Positions 12,301 to 24,400 of a stretch of 64,000 nucleotides of DNA are shown in pieces. The translations under genes were made by a program, and so were the position numbers. The stretch comes from Crotophaga sulcirostris (taxonomy: Eukaryota; Chordata; Aves; Cuculiformes; Crotophagidae): assembly GCA_013397455.1 (NCBI GenBank), contig VYZB01000023.1, positions 4,356,986-4,420,985 of the forward strand. Direction: 5' to 3'. The notes under the pieces were generated by a model that saw only the letters and a list, made by a program, of their open reading frames with translations, made no database searches and was not told the origin of the DNA. Within the stretch, counting starts at the first letter, position 1. Each line of letters begins with the position of its first letter.

Positions 12301-12935
12301 ATCACAGAATCATTTAGGTTGGAAAAGACCTTTAAGATCATCAAGTCCAACCGTAAACCTAACATTTGCAAGCTCACCACTAAATCCTGTCCCTAACCAC
12401 CACATCTACGTGTCTTTTAAACACCTCCAGGGCTGGTGACTCTGCCACTTCCCTGGGCAGACTGTTTCAGGGCTTGACAACCTTTTCAGTGAAGTAATAT
12501 TTCCTAATATTTATCCTAAAGCTCCTCTGGTGTAGCTTGAGACCATTTCCTGTCATCCTGTCACTTCTCAATTGAGAGAAGAGACCAACACCCACCTCAC
12601 TACAACCTCCTTTCAGGCAGTTGTAGAGAGTGATAAGGTCTCCCCTTGGCCTCCTCCAGAGTAAACAGTTGCAGTTCCCTCAGCCTCTCCTGATGAGACT
12701 TGTGCTCCAGACCCTTCACCAGCTTCGTAGCCCTTCTTTGCACACACTCCAGCACCTCAATGTCTTTCTTGTAGTGAAGAGCCCAAAACTGAACACAGGA
12801 TTTGAGGTGCAGCCTCACCAGCACTGATTATATGAAGGGACAATCATTTCACTGCTCCTGCTGGCCATGCTATTTTTGATGTATGGCCAGAATGGCCAGA
12901 ATGCCATTGCTACAAAGTCTGCTGTTTCCCACCCT
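12301..12935 (-). mobile_element. CR1 LINE fragment, 3' part, minus strand
   Basis: Read on the minus strand this is the 3' end of a CR1 non-LTR retrotransposon: the C-terminal end of ORF2 plus the 3' UTR. It ends with CAACCTAAATGATTCTGTGAT, a variant of the ATTCTATG-type CR1 tail. Coding remnants such as [31 protein letters not shown] (minus, around 12700-12800) correspond to the conserved block after the reverse transcriptase. The frame is broken by deletions and substitutions, and the 5' side fades near 12935. It is 5'-truncated, as most CR1 copies are. It lies head-to-head with another CR1 fragment beginning about 45 bases away. Confidence 0.92.
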
Positions 12936-12979
12936 TGTAATACTTGTGCAGGCTCCTGCAATCAAGTGAATGAGTGATA

Positions 12980-13250
12980 GTGACCAGTGACAAAACTAGA
13001 GGGCATAGACTCAAGCTTCGTCAGGGGAAGTTTAGACTTGATGTTAGGAAAAAGTTCTTCACTGAAAGGGTGACTGGCCATTGGAATGTCCTGCCCAGGG
13101 AGGTGGTGGAGTCGCTGTCCCTGGAGGTGTTTAAGAGGAGATTGACTGAGGCACTGAGTGCCATGGTTTAGATGATGGGTTGTTGTTAGTGTTGGGTTAT
13201 AGGTTGGACTTGATGATCTCAGAGGTCCTTTCCAACCTTGTGATACTGTA
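12980..13250 (+). mobile_element. CR1 LINE fragment, 3' end, plus strand
   Basis: This is a 5'-truncated CR1 3' end of about 270 bp. It opens with GTGACCAGTGACA and encodes the final ORF2 residues, [20 protein letters not shown] through [16 protein letters not shown]. It then has the 3' UTR with GGTTGGACTTGATGATCTC and CCAACCTTGTGATACTGT. That GATACTG-type tail differs from the ATTCTGTG-type tail of its head-to-head neighbour, so the two belong to different CR1 subfamilies. The coding part is open from 12974 to 13171. It closely resembles the 3' ends of the copies at 18.13-19.68 kb and 30.7-33.1 kb. Confidence 0.93.
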
Positions 13251-16200
13251 AACTGTAAATAGTCTTGATTTTATGTAATGGAAATGAAAAAGGAATTTTT
13301 CAGCCCTCAGAGCTAAAGTGAGGGTCTTGAAAACATGAACGAGGGCTTATGCCCCACAAAGGCAAATAAAAATCTGTTGTGAATTGTTGTTTTTGAGACA
13401 CCTAATTTTGTGCCTTAATCATGATTTTGGTGGCCTAACTCATGATTTTTAAATGCTAGTGTTAGCTATAGTGAGAATTACATATCCGCCTATAATTAGA
13501 TGTATTTTTTTTTAACTAAGGAAGCTGCAACAGTGAAGGGAATAGGAGAAACAAAACTAATCTGGGCATTCCTTTATAGGTCATATTATCAATTGAACAT
13601 TTTGTCTTGGCACCCAGAAGGCATCTAACACAAACATACTTGCTGAGCCTTATGGACAAATGCTGAACGTCTCCAGGGTTTAGTATGCCCAGTTGGATGA
13701 AACAGTAAAAATGCACGTGAGAGATTTATTCTTTCTATCCCACTCTAGTCATTGCCTTTAAATGTTGAAGCACATCCAGAAGGAAACAGCAGAGCGTGGA
13801 ACTTGAGCTAGCTGATCCAAAAATGGTAGCAACAACAAGAAAGTAAACCTATCATTAGAGAAATCATGTGTTTTGATAGTTCTGTTTAGACAACAGAACA
13901 AGTGAAAACACTTAGCTACTGTAGTTCAGTAAATGCTAATGGGTCCAGCATGTGATAACTTGTTTATTTTTGCTTTGTGTCTTTGATGAGTGAGCATAGT
14001 GCTTTCTTTCACTTTGTTTTAAAAAATCTGGTTTGTACTTCACTTGTCAAACCAGCCATTGCTAGTGAAAGTCTTGTACTGTGAGGGTTGAATTTGTTGT
14101 TCTTCCCCACTTAATCTGTGAAAAAATGTATTGGCCGGCCTGAGTAGTTATGTTGTCAGTCCTGAGAAGTAAGTTGTTTCCATTCAAGAAATGCCTCCAG
14201 TCTAGATATTTCTTAAACAATTTGGTAACTGCTAACAACAGATCAGCTTTTAACAAGTTTAATGAATAAATAGCTAGGCTTTGTAATTTCATTATCACCT
14301 TTTTGGGTCCAAAATAAATAAGTTGAGTGTAGTGGGGGTGAAAATCTCCCAAAACTCAGTGGTTCTGGATTAGGCATTGAGCACAGGAACATGATTTGAA
14401 AGTATTTTAAAACCAACTTTCAAGTAATATTCCTGTCTTAAGATGCCTTGTTGAGGGACTGAGTAGAATGAATGATTTATTTAATGAATTTTTGCTTTTA
14501 TCTTCATACTTAGCAGATTTCTTGCATTAGTTGCAGGAAGGTTGTTTAGGATTTTTGTTTGCTGTTTTTAGCAGTGTCTTTTAAATATTGTTACTGTAAA
14601 AGACCATAAAACTTAAGAAAGTTGTTTCGCAGTGAAAAATATTTTGGGTACTTTTGGCTTATCCTTCCCCTGAGGAAGCTGGTAAATCTCCTCTGAAAAG
14701 AGTACTAACTAATGTTCTTTTGTTTATCAAAGTTTGTATGATGTTGAGTATCTAGATAGCAGACCTGCACTGGTCTACCCATCTAGTTATTTTAAACTGA
14801 AGCGGTTCATGAAGACTTTGCTCAAATTTATTCTCTACAGCCAGCATTACTGTAACGTCCTCTCTACTTTCCAGACCCTCCTCTGAACACTGGTGTCTGT
14901 TGTTGTTTTAGCAGCTGGAGGGACCCGTCGCTGTCCTGTGCCACAGTATCCTCCCAGTATGAGCAAGCGAAAGAAATGTTACAAGTACTGTTAAGTTTTC
15001 TTGCTTTCTTTCCCTCATCAGGCCCTCACATCCCTGCCTGGAAGCCACGTGGTGGCTGTGGATGCTGTCCCTTAGGAGCCTATTCACAGGTGACATTGCG
15101 GGCACCTGGGCTCAAGAATAACTTGTGCCCGAGTGTTTTTGAAGCCGATTACCTTAATGCTTTGGATCAACTCCAAAACTACCTCAGTTGTCACTATCAT
15201 CTCTTAGCACTTTAAAGAGCAAGTTGTTCTATAAATGGTGGTGCTAATTAGGCTCCATTTGTGTCCCAGTTCCCTCAACCCCTTTTATCCCCTGTGACAC
15301 AACCGTGGAACGAGAGGCAGTGGGTGCTTTCTGAGCAGCCAGCTGCTCTACAGTGGCGCGCATGATTCTGCCGTCATGGGGCTCATAAATTTGGATCTTC
15401 CTTCTAGCCAAGTGTTCACAAAACTTGCAGGATCTGAATCATATTTGATACTTTCCCTCTTCCCTGTTCAAATGTTGTTGAAGTTAACCAACACGTTCAG
15501 AAGTCTGCAACGTGCACAGAACAGGTACATCAGCCAGTGTTCTCACTTAACCTTTGTTTGCCGTACCTGTATAAAATACACCCTTTTCTCCAGGTGAATT
15601 CTTTCAGAATTGTTTGTGGCTTGCTGGAGCCCCACCTCTCCAGCTTGTTTAGCCTTTTTGGGCCAGACCAGCCTAGCTCCTGCTCAGTGGGGAACAGCCT
15701 CCTCTTTGTGACTAAGGGCAAGCGGTTTCCCACAGCTGTCAGACCTCTGTCCTCATCCCAGATGGCCTCCCCTGCTGGGAGCCCAGCTCAGACCAAACCA
15801 TAAACCACAGTGAGCCACGCTGGGAGCAGACAAATTCATGTATTCTCAAGGACAAGAGTGTGCTCTTTCCTGGCTGCAACAAACCACGTGCAATATTCCT
15901 TTCCTCCTCCCTACGTCTTGTCCTGGTTGCTGACTGTTCTCAGGGACAGGATGTCTTCCTTCATATATTCTTATTCTTACTTTAAAGAATGAAATTTGAT
16001 TGTGAGTATGATACTCCAGAGAGAAAGCAAATGTATGCATTTGGAGAGCAGAGTGGGAGAAAGTGATGATAAAGGTGGTGAGGGTATTGGGAGGTCAGAA
16101 GGAAAGAGGGAGGTGGATAGGTTTTAACACAATAGAGGCAAGTAGTTTGTAATAGTAGGGGTGCTGAAGAAGAAGAAACATTAAAAACAGAATAAAGTAA

Positions 16201-18133
16201 ATAAATATTTATGTCAAGCAGTATAGCCGAGAAAGGGAGATTGTAGTTAGGAAATTGGAGAACACTATGTGGATAAATCAGAAGGGCAATCAATTAAGAA
16301 TGAAACAGTCAGTGAATTGGACAGTTTAAGAATAGGTCAGTTAGTTACGCAAGATAACTCAAGGAGGTAACAATTAATTAAAACAACATGGGTTAAATTA
16401 TAATTTTAGTTAAGAAGATCAAGTATCAGATGGAAGCAGATCACTTGAGTAAATTAAGGGTCGAATTTCAATGGCCTATGTAAGGTATAAGAGAGGCTAT
16501 GAAACTGTAATAGGAGAGGGCATTTTTATGTCACAAGATAGGAGAAATTGGAATAATTTTGCTCTAGAGATGACTGTTAAAGTGGTGAGATTTGGAAGTA
16601 GAGTGATGAAATATGTGGAGTACAGCCCACTCACTGCAGCTATCTCTGGTACCTGTCCTACTTAAGAGCTGTGGTAGGGAAAATGTCCATATGGTTAGCA
16701 ATAAGACAGGAAAACAACATTTGTTGCTCTGTTTTTTTCATTCTGTGGTTGCATGTTGCCAGCTAGACAATCCACGGACCTGGCATCTCGTGAACTTTGT
16801 TTGTTGAGGTTTAAACTGCCCTGTGGGACACCAGCAGCTCATACTTAGGGATGATGAATTACAAGGGACAGCCCTTATGACTTCTCATATCTAAACCTGG
16901 GTTTGTTACTACGGGTTTGGGGTGAGACTTTAAAACAAAGGCATTCTTTGTTCCCTCTGGATTCCATACATAGCATTTCTGCTGAGATAACTTCTCACTT
17001 GGTTTCTCGTAGGGTTGTACACATGTTTGTCATTAAATTGATGCATATATAATGTGCATTTAGAAACAGGGACTCAAAACTCCACTGAGGATATTCAGCT
17101 ATTCCAGAATTCCTTGGCCCCCAAATTTGGCTAGTTTTGGTTCCAAAATGTGGAGCAGCTCTGGAAAGGCAAGGCTTTTGTGGGGGCAGACAAGGAGCTT
17201 CTATGCTTCTGGTTGTCAAGTGCCAGCACCTTCTCCAGTCTGATCTCACTGGGCAGGAGGCAGAGTGGAAAGCAGCGAAATTATGTGTCTCAGCTGTTCT
17301 CTTTCTCTTTGTTGTTTTGCAGCATTTTCATCACCTGGCTTCTGCCCCAAATATACCTGCTTTACAGTGTCTGTGATAACACACCCTTTGAGGATCTGCA
17401 GGGCAGATTTGTGAAAACCGTGCAGTATAAATCAAATTACAATGAACTTCTGTTACAGTGCATAAGATCACAGAAATGTCTTTAATAGGACAGATTACAA
17501 AATAGATCAAGTCCATTTAGTTCAGTTTCCTATCTCTGTCGGGGCTGGTACCAGATGTTGCAGAGAAAGTCATGCAATAGACAGGGTTACGTAGTATAAT
17601 CTTGCCAATAAATCAATGTCTCAGGTTCTTATAGTTACAAGGCTTGTCCTTCAGTAACTTAGTTTAATACCTCATTCAAAATTACTGTTGTTAATTATAA
17701 CAACCTTTCATCTTCTTGGTGCATACATAAACAATCAATCCCTTCTTAACTTTCATTATGCTTAATTTAGGAAATGCAGATGTTCTCAGAATGGTTATAT
17801 CTTATATATATGTCTCCTTCTTAGATTGCTGCTTAATCACTTAAAAAATGTGTTTCCTTTTTGGCTGGTATACTCTTTTTGTACTAATTTGCTTAGTTAT
17901 CTTGTTTGGTTTTAGATTATAATATTGTACTGGAAAACAAAATGTCATCATGCTGTTGAAAACTAAATAGTTTATCTTCGGCCCTGTAGTAAACAGTTTA
18001 ATTTCTGTGGAAACTTAATTATTGCTCTTTAAAATTGTTCAGTTATTACTTCTGAAATATGAGTCTTCTTTCTAAATAATTAACTGCTTGAATTTCTTGA
18101 GCTGAATAGCATAGACTAACTGAAGGACATTCA
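13251..18133. other. Intronic sequence without recognised genes
   Basis: This is AT-rich intron 1 sequence. I see no exon with splice support, no RNA gene and no intact repeat. Purine-rich and AT-rich runs lie around 16000-16600. The short open frames here are unrelated to any family I recognise. Confidence 0.55.
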
Positions 18134-19678
18134 CACAGTATCACAGTATCACAAGGGTGGAAAGGACCTCTGAGATCATCAAGTCCAACCTATAAGTCAA
18201 CACTAACACCATCTCATCATCTAAACCGTGGCACTCAGTGCCTCATCCAGTCTTCCCTTAAACACCTCCAGGGATGGCGACTCCACCACCTCCCTGGGCA
18301 GCGCATTCCAGTTGCCAATCACCCTTGCAGTGAAGAACTTTTTCCTAACATCAAGTCTAAACTTCCCCTGACGAAGCTTAAGTCTATGTTCTCTTGTTCT
18401 GTCACTGGTCACCTGTGAGAAGAGACCAACGCCTGCTTGACTACAACCTCCTTTTAGGTAGTTGTAGAGAGCAATAAGGTCACCCCTGAGCCTCCTCTTC
18501 TCCAGACTAAACAGAACCAGCTCCCTCAGTCGCTCCTCGTAGGGTTTGTGTTCCAGCCCTTTCACCATCTTTGTTGCCCTCCTCTGGACACCCTCCAGTA
18601 TCCTGACATCTTTCCCAAACTGAGGGGCCCAGAACTGTACACAGTATTCAAGATGAGGCCTGCTCGCCACACTATTCCTGATGCAGGCCAGGATGCCATT
18701 GGCCTTCTTGGCCACCTGGGCACACTGCTGGCTCATGTTGAGCTTCCTGTCAACCAACACTCCCAGGTCCCTTTCTGTCTGACTACTCTCCAGCCACTCC
18801 GTCCCTAGTCTATAGCTATGCATGGGCTTGTTGTGTCCAAAATGAAGCAATCGACATTTGGACTTATTGAACCTCATCCCATTAGAGTCGGCCCATCTCT
18901 CCAGTCTGTCCAGGTCCCTCTGTAGGGCCATCCTACCCTCTAACAGATCAACCCTACCTCCCAGCTTGGTATCATCTGCAAATTTGCTGATGATGGACTC
19001 AATCCCCTCATCCAGATCATCAATGAAGATATTAAACAGGACCGGGCCCAACACCAATCCCTGGGGGACACCACTGGTGACTGGCCGCCAGCTGGATGAA
19101 ACACCATTCACCACCACTCTCTGGGCTCGGCCATCCAACCAATTCCTAACCCAGCACAGAGTGTTCGCGTCCAAGCCACAGGCCGCCAGCTTCTCCAGGA
19201 GTCTACTGTGGGAGACAGTGTCAAAGGCCTTGCTGAAGTCCAGGTACACCACGTTCACAGCCTTCCTCTCATCCACCAGGCGAGTCACACGGTCATAAAA
19301 GGAGATCAGGTTGGTCAGGCAGGACCTACCCCTCCTAAACCCATGCTGGCCAGGCCTGATCTCTCGGTCATTCTGCAGGTGCTGCATGATTGCACCCAGT
19401 ATTATCCGCTCCATAATCTTACCCGGGACCGAGGTCAGGCTGACAGGTCTGTAATTACCTGGATCATCCTTATGGCTCTTCTTGTGTATGGGCATCACAC
19501 TGGCCAACTTCCAGTCTTCTGGCACCTCTCCGGTGAGCCAGGACTGTTGAAAGATGATGGAGAGCGGCTTAGCAAGCTCATCCGCCAGCTCTCTCATCAC
19601 CCTAGGATGGATCCCATCCGGCCCCATAGACTTATGAGGGTCCAAGCGGCTCAGCAGATCTCTAACTTCCAATTCCAA
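18134..19678 (-). mobile_element. CR1 LINE, 5'-truncated, 1.5 kb, minus strand
   Basis: This is a CR1 non-LTR retrotransposon copy carrying the whole reverse-transcriptase half of ORF2 and a short 3' UTR. It ends on the minus strand in the direct repeat GATACTGTGATACTGTG. Its 5' end at about 19678 falls just upstream of the reverse transcriptase, so the endonuclease and ORF1 are absent. The ORF2 frame is unbroken across 485 codons, which points to a fairly young insertion compared with the decayed copies elsewhere in the window. I see no clear target-site duplication, as expected for CR1. Confidence 0.96.
18221..19678 (-). pseudogene. CR1 ORF2 fragment: reverse transcriptase and C-terminal domain, frame open
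   Basis: This 485-codon open frame encodes the reverse transcriptase of a CR1 element, which copies element RNA into DNA at the target site. Visible motifs are [17 protein letters not shown] (17-33), the palm motif [10 protein letters not shown] (145-153) with catalytic Asp147, GVPQG (203-207), and motif C FADD (233-236) with Asp235 and Asp236. The C-terminal block [16 protein letters not shown] follows at 364-379. The first codon is TTG at the truncation edge, so this is a severed domain without its own start. Two oddities stand out. A 42-nt in-frame deletion lies between S339 and P341 relative to the copy near 32.56 kb. Leu208 stands where I expect Ser in GVPQGS. It lies antisense to ST8SIA1, so it is unlikely to be translated from that gene. 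Confidence 0.93.
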
Positions 19679-21399
19679 TGATTAAATATAGCTCTGTAAC
19701 TTGTCATGCATTGTTGAGCTGCAAGGTGAATTTTCAAGACAAGTTTGAGGCCTAAAAAGCTGGCAATTGGACTGCCCAATTGCTGGATGTTCTCCAACAC
19801 TGAATTTTCACCAGTTTCAGGCCTGGGAGCTACGAATATAATGAAAGACTCAGTAAAAAGCATTCCGTGAAAGCAAATGCTGGGTTAAATTTTGTGCAGT
19901 GCATATCCTGTGGGTGTGAAGGTGAACGCTTTCTCACACCTGTCACAGAGACTAACACTTACCTGCCCAACAGAACATGTTTTTCATGTTCACTCAGTAG
20001 CAGTCCCTGATATGCTCCAGAAATCTCCTAGGTTGCTTGCATTACTGTGTGTTGTCCTTCCTGTAGATATCAGGGAGATGTAAGTCTTCTAGCGGACCCA
20101 GAGTTTGTGATCCAGACAATTCCTCAAGATGTTTAAAGGAGGTTTCTATTACCAGTGCTATGCCTCAGTCTTTCAGAAATGACAGTGGGAACACCTGAGT
20201 AAAAGTAAACTTGGGTAAACTGGTTGGTTTGTAGGAGAGATTGGGAGCTGCTCAAGACCACCTGCAGCTGGAGGTAAAGCAATAGGGCATGAGAGGCAGA
20301 AGGTGGATGGGAAACAAGAAGAAGGTTCCTCCCTTGGGCAGAAGAGTGCTATTTGACAGTGATTAAAGGATGTCTCTGCTGCCTTAAAATAGTTTGTGCC
20401 CCATGGTGATTACCTAGCATGAGATGAAGGTAGAAGGTCTGAGCAAATGCACTACATTTCAGCTTGTTGCCTGTTGGGTGTGGAGGTTTCTGGTTGTTGG
20501 AGCTCCAGCTGTGCAAAGTTTGCCTAATTCTTTAGGAGCAGTACAGTTCCACTTCCCTTTTCCTGTTCAGTGGGATTGTTTGGATATGCTGGTCTGAAAG
20601 ACTTTGCATGGGTGTGAGTTTTACATCTTGTTTGTACCTGCTGGTTTATAAATTCCTCTTTCAGCTCTTTTCAGAATCTACTTCTGGTATTTTTTATTAT
20701 TTAGGTTTCTTTGGATTGTGGGTAGTCTGTGAAAACTAGAGCATGGCAGCTAATTAAATGATTTCAGCAGTCCTTCAAGCAAAAAATAGCTTCCTGTGAT
20801 ATGTGTGGCTGTATATGTCAAATGCTTCAGGTTTCGCTTTTATTTAGATTTTCATAATGTTGCTCTATTTATAATTCTTGCAGGCATTACAAGGTAGCAT
20901 GTTTTGCCTTGCTGTAGTATGCCAGGTAGCTATCTAAACAGCAACAGTTCACCTGTTTACTGCCTTATCTCTAATGAATAGTGTAACTGGGTTTTTGGGA
21001 ATAAAGAAGTCTAAGAAGGATGGAAAACTCTCAACCAGTCAACCAGAAAGAGGAGAAAAAGTAAAACCCTAGACTTGAATTCTGAGAAAAACATTTCCTG
21101 TAGCTGTAGGGAAGCTGTTTTGCAGCACTGGAACCCTAGGGTTTCCCAAAACCACGCGCTTGGTGTGCGTGCTTGTGCAGAGGAGGTGTGATTGTATAGC
21201 TGGGGGCAGATCCAGCAGATGGCAGAGGCAGGAGAGGTAAATGGAAAATAAACAGCTTGGCAAAGTTAGGTAGGAGTCATAGCATGTAGTAGTCTCTGCA
21301 GTTTTGTGTTTGACAGGTGTTTAGAAATTCTTCTCGTATTTCGTGTTAACTTGTTAAAGGCTACCAGATTAGACAGAAGGGTGAAGTTGGATATGTAGC

Positions 21400-21422
21400 T
21401 TTTTTTTTTTTTTTTTTTTTTT
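21400..21422. repeat. Poly-T run (T23)
   Basis: This is a perfect run of 23 T. No reverse-complement polyadenylation signal follows within the next 30 bases, so I do not read it as the tail of an antisense retrocopy. It is a simple-sequence tract. Confidence 0.85.
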
Positions 21423-24400
21423 GCCAGGACTTCAGGCCTAAAAGAGCTCAGTACATAGATTGTGTTTATGCCCAGGGAAGCTGTTTAATTGCTCTGGGTT
21501 AGCAGGGTTTGTGCATTTCTAACTTATTCCGAACAGCACAGAGGATAGCGTAGCAAACTGGTTAGATTAGGAAAGCCTGAAACATGGTTTCTATCTCCTC
21601 CTCACCTCTTCTTTTTCACTGCCAGACCACTGCATGGCTTCTACTTCTGCTGCTTCTTCTATGCCTGTTTAGACAACTTCCCTGCACCCAAGCCCCCAAA
21701 CTGCTAAACACAGTGATGTGTGGTGAAACTCTGTTTGCAGCGTGTGCTGCTAAATATCAATTATTTAATGGTAATGGCAAAATAGCGTGCAATGAGTTGG
21801 AAGCTGAAGTTATAAATATGTGATGACCCTGATGGACAAAGGTGTTTGGATTATGCTAAGGGCTGCTTCAGAGCCCTGACAAGTTATAAGTGATCTGCCT
21901 GTGAAATTCTGGGAGCTTTGGAAATGTGAATTTCAGGAACTATGCTTTCAGTGCCATGTGAATATGTGCCCTGAAAGGCCAAGTTTATGTTCCCTGGTTA
22001 CACTGGCAAATTCTTTCTAGCTGGTTGGGGAAAGTGTTCAGGGGAATCTTGCCAGCTCCTCTTATGGTCTGGAATAGCTCAGATGATAAGCCTTCTGCAT
22101 GTCCTTTGAAAGCAGCAGTTGACTAATGGAGATGCAGAGTAAATGTTTAGAAGAAACACAGAGTGCTTACGTCCTGGCTACTTAAATCTGTCCCAGGAAA
22201 TCCCCAATGCTTTATATACCCTGGTATCAAAGTGTATGGTTGTGATGGTGAAGAGTGCTGTGACTCTAGCTAAAGGGACTTGGCTCAGGATAGGTTGCTA
22301 GTGAAGGAGTGGCATGACTCAGAAATGAGATGATGTGGGTAGAAAGTGGCAGAATGTCTATTGGACTTTTCCATACCTCCTGTTAGGTACTAGCTAGGTC
22401 ACTTTGCAGCAGTGAGCATTGGTGAGAGTGGAGGTCTGAGCACATTTAAAGTAATCACATGAAATGTTTTATGTAGAGTTGTCAGTAAGTTGGCAGCATT
22501 GTTGAGAGCAAATGGAAAAAGCTTACTTCTGCATCAGCATTTTATCCTTTCTAGTGAGCTACTAGTGGAAGTATGGTATATGTCAGTTTTTGTTACTGAG
22601 ATATGTTCAGAAAGGAAAAAAAAATCACACTCTCCTGTGGTTGTGTTCCTATTATCTAGGCCAAGAGATAAATAACAGATTTGAATAATGTATAGTGACC
22701 CATGGATATAGCAGATTGAGGTTCATCACACTTACTTTAACTATCTAAAAGTTAAATTTGTCTGTTAGTACTCCTACTATAGTTTCTTCCTGCTATAAAT
22801 AATGAACAGACAGAGGCACTAACAGATACTGAGAGCTCTCTTCTGCCTTAGATACCTGTGTTAGGATATGGTAGGTGTCTTTCTGTTGACTGTGGAAAGT
22901 CTAGATGTCCAGCATAAAATAGATGCCTAACTGTGCATTGGCTGGGTTTCAGTGGTGCGAATGTCTTAGGAAGAACACTGAGACTTGAGGCATGCCAGTA
23001 GACTGTTACATGGGTGCAAATCGGGGCTTCAACCACTAAGAGCTCCTGCATCATGAATCAATTAATACAACACATAGCTTTCAGCCGCCAAGAATGGAGG
23101 TAGGAGGGTTGCAAAAATAAATCCTGTGGTCCAGCAACAGGCTTAGCATTTGCTTCTGCTTTTGCTTTATAGTTCCAGAGACCTAGTTCTGCAGTATACC
23201 CTGATGATCATCAATAAATCTGTTTTTTTTTTTTCTGGGCCTACAGCAAAGCAAGCTGGGAGGACAGAGAGGGTATGTTGCCTCTTGTTCCTGGGACAGG
23301 TGTTTGGAGATGATTAGTGAAAGCATCTCAGCTGACCTCTATAAGAATGGACTTGTTTCAACTCAGACCTGGTGAGATTCTTTCTGATTTCAGCAAGTCT
23401 GTAAAACAGGCAGTAACCAGAATTCAAATATGATGGAATAAAAGATGAGTGCAAGATGACTGCCATTTAACTTTTTTCTGTGTCTTCATCAGAGAAAAAG
23501 GGACTTAAAAGACTTGGAACTAGAGCTTCTAATGAAAAGATGTTCCAAATCGGGTGTGCCTTTCCTTTCTTTTAATCCACTGGCTAGCACCTAGAACTCA
23601 GGCAAGATTTAAAACACGTTAGCAAAACTGCTTCAAAAATGAAACTTGTAACCCAGAACAGGGCAAATGCAAGTTCCAGGTATGCTTCAGGTACATGGCT
23701 ATGTTTTAATCTGTGATAATTTTACCATTTATTTTCATTTAATAGAAGCAATATGTCAGCATACAGAAGGATCACTGAACTCAGTTCAGAAGTATCTCTG
23801 GATACTTTGCCAACTGATCATCACCTGTTTTCAAAAGTGTTTTAATGGCTGCAGCAACTCAGGCTGTAACTGAAGTCCAGTCAGTGCTTAATGGTGAATT
23901 AAGTTATGGCTTTCATCCAAAATTGGGCTATTACAGCTTAACTGGTGTATAATTCAAGGTATGCTGGAGCAACAAAGAACACAGTTTTGTCAATGTCCTT
24001 TTCAAGAAAGCTAAAGCAAGGCATTGTTTGGCATTTACTGGATTCTTTTTCCCCTCTCAGCCTATAGGAAATGTCATGTATATGACTGGAATCTTGATGA
24101 TGATTCATGTCCTTTATGAAATTTGGTTCACTGGCTAATTTCATCCAAATTAGACAGAATAGTAGAAGTCGTAAAGATAGTAAGTTCCTACAATATTCAT
24201 GAAAAACAGTGGTTGGATAGAAAAGAGAGATCAAAACCGAGGGTTCCTCTTTTGTTAGGCCTCATGTTTGGCAGATCAGCTTGTCATGCTAGCTGGCAGG
24301 GCATTAGATGGATGCTTCCCAACCAGGCAAAACTCACTCTGTTCCCCTAAAAACTGATAGTTGAGATGTGGGAAGCAGTTTCTGAAAAGTGAGAGAATCA

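Noticed and set aside
18548..19681. Plus-strand open frames of 86, 146 and 157 codons
   Set aside because: They are antisense shadows of the CR1 reverse-transcriptase frame on the minus strand.
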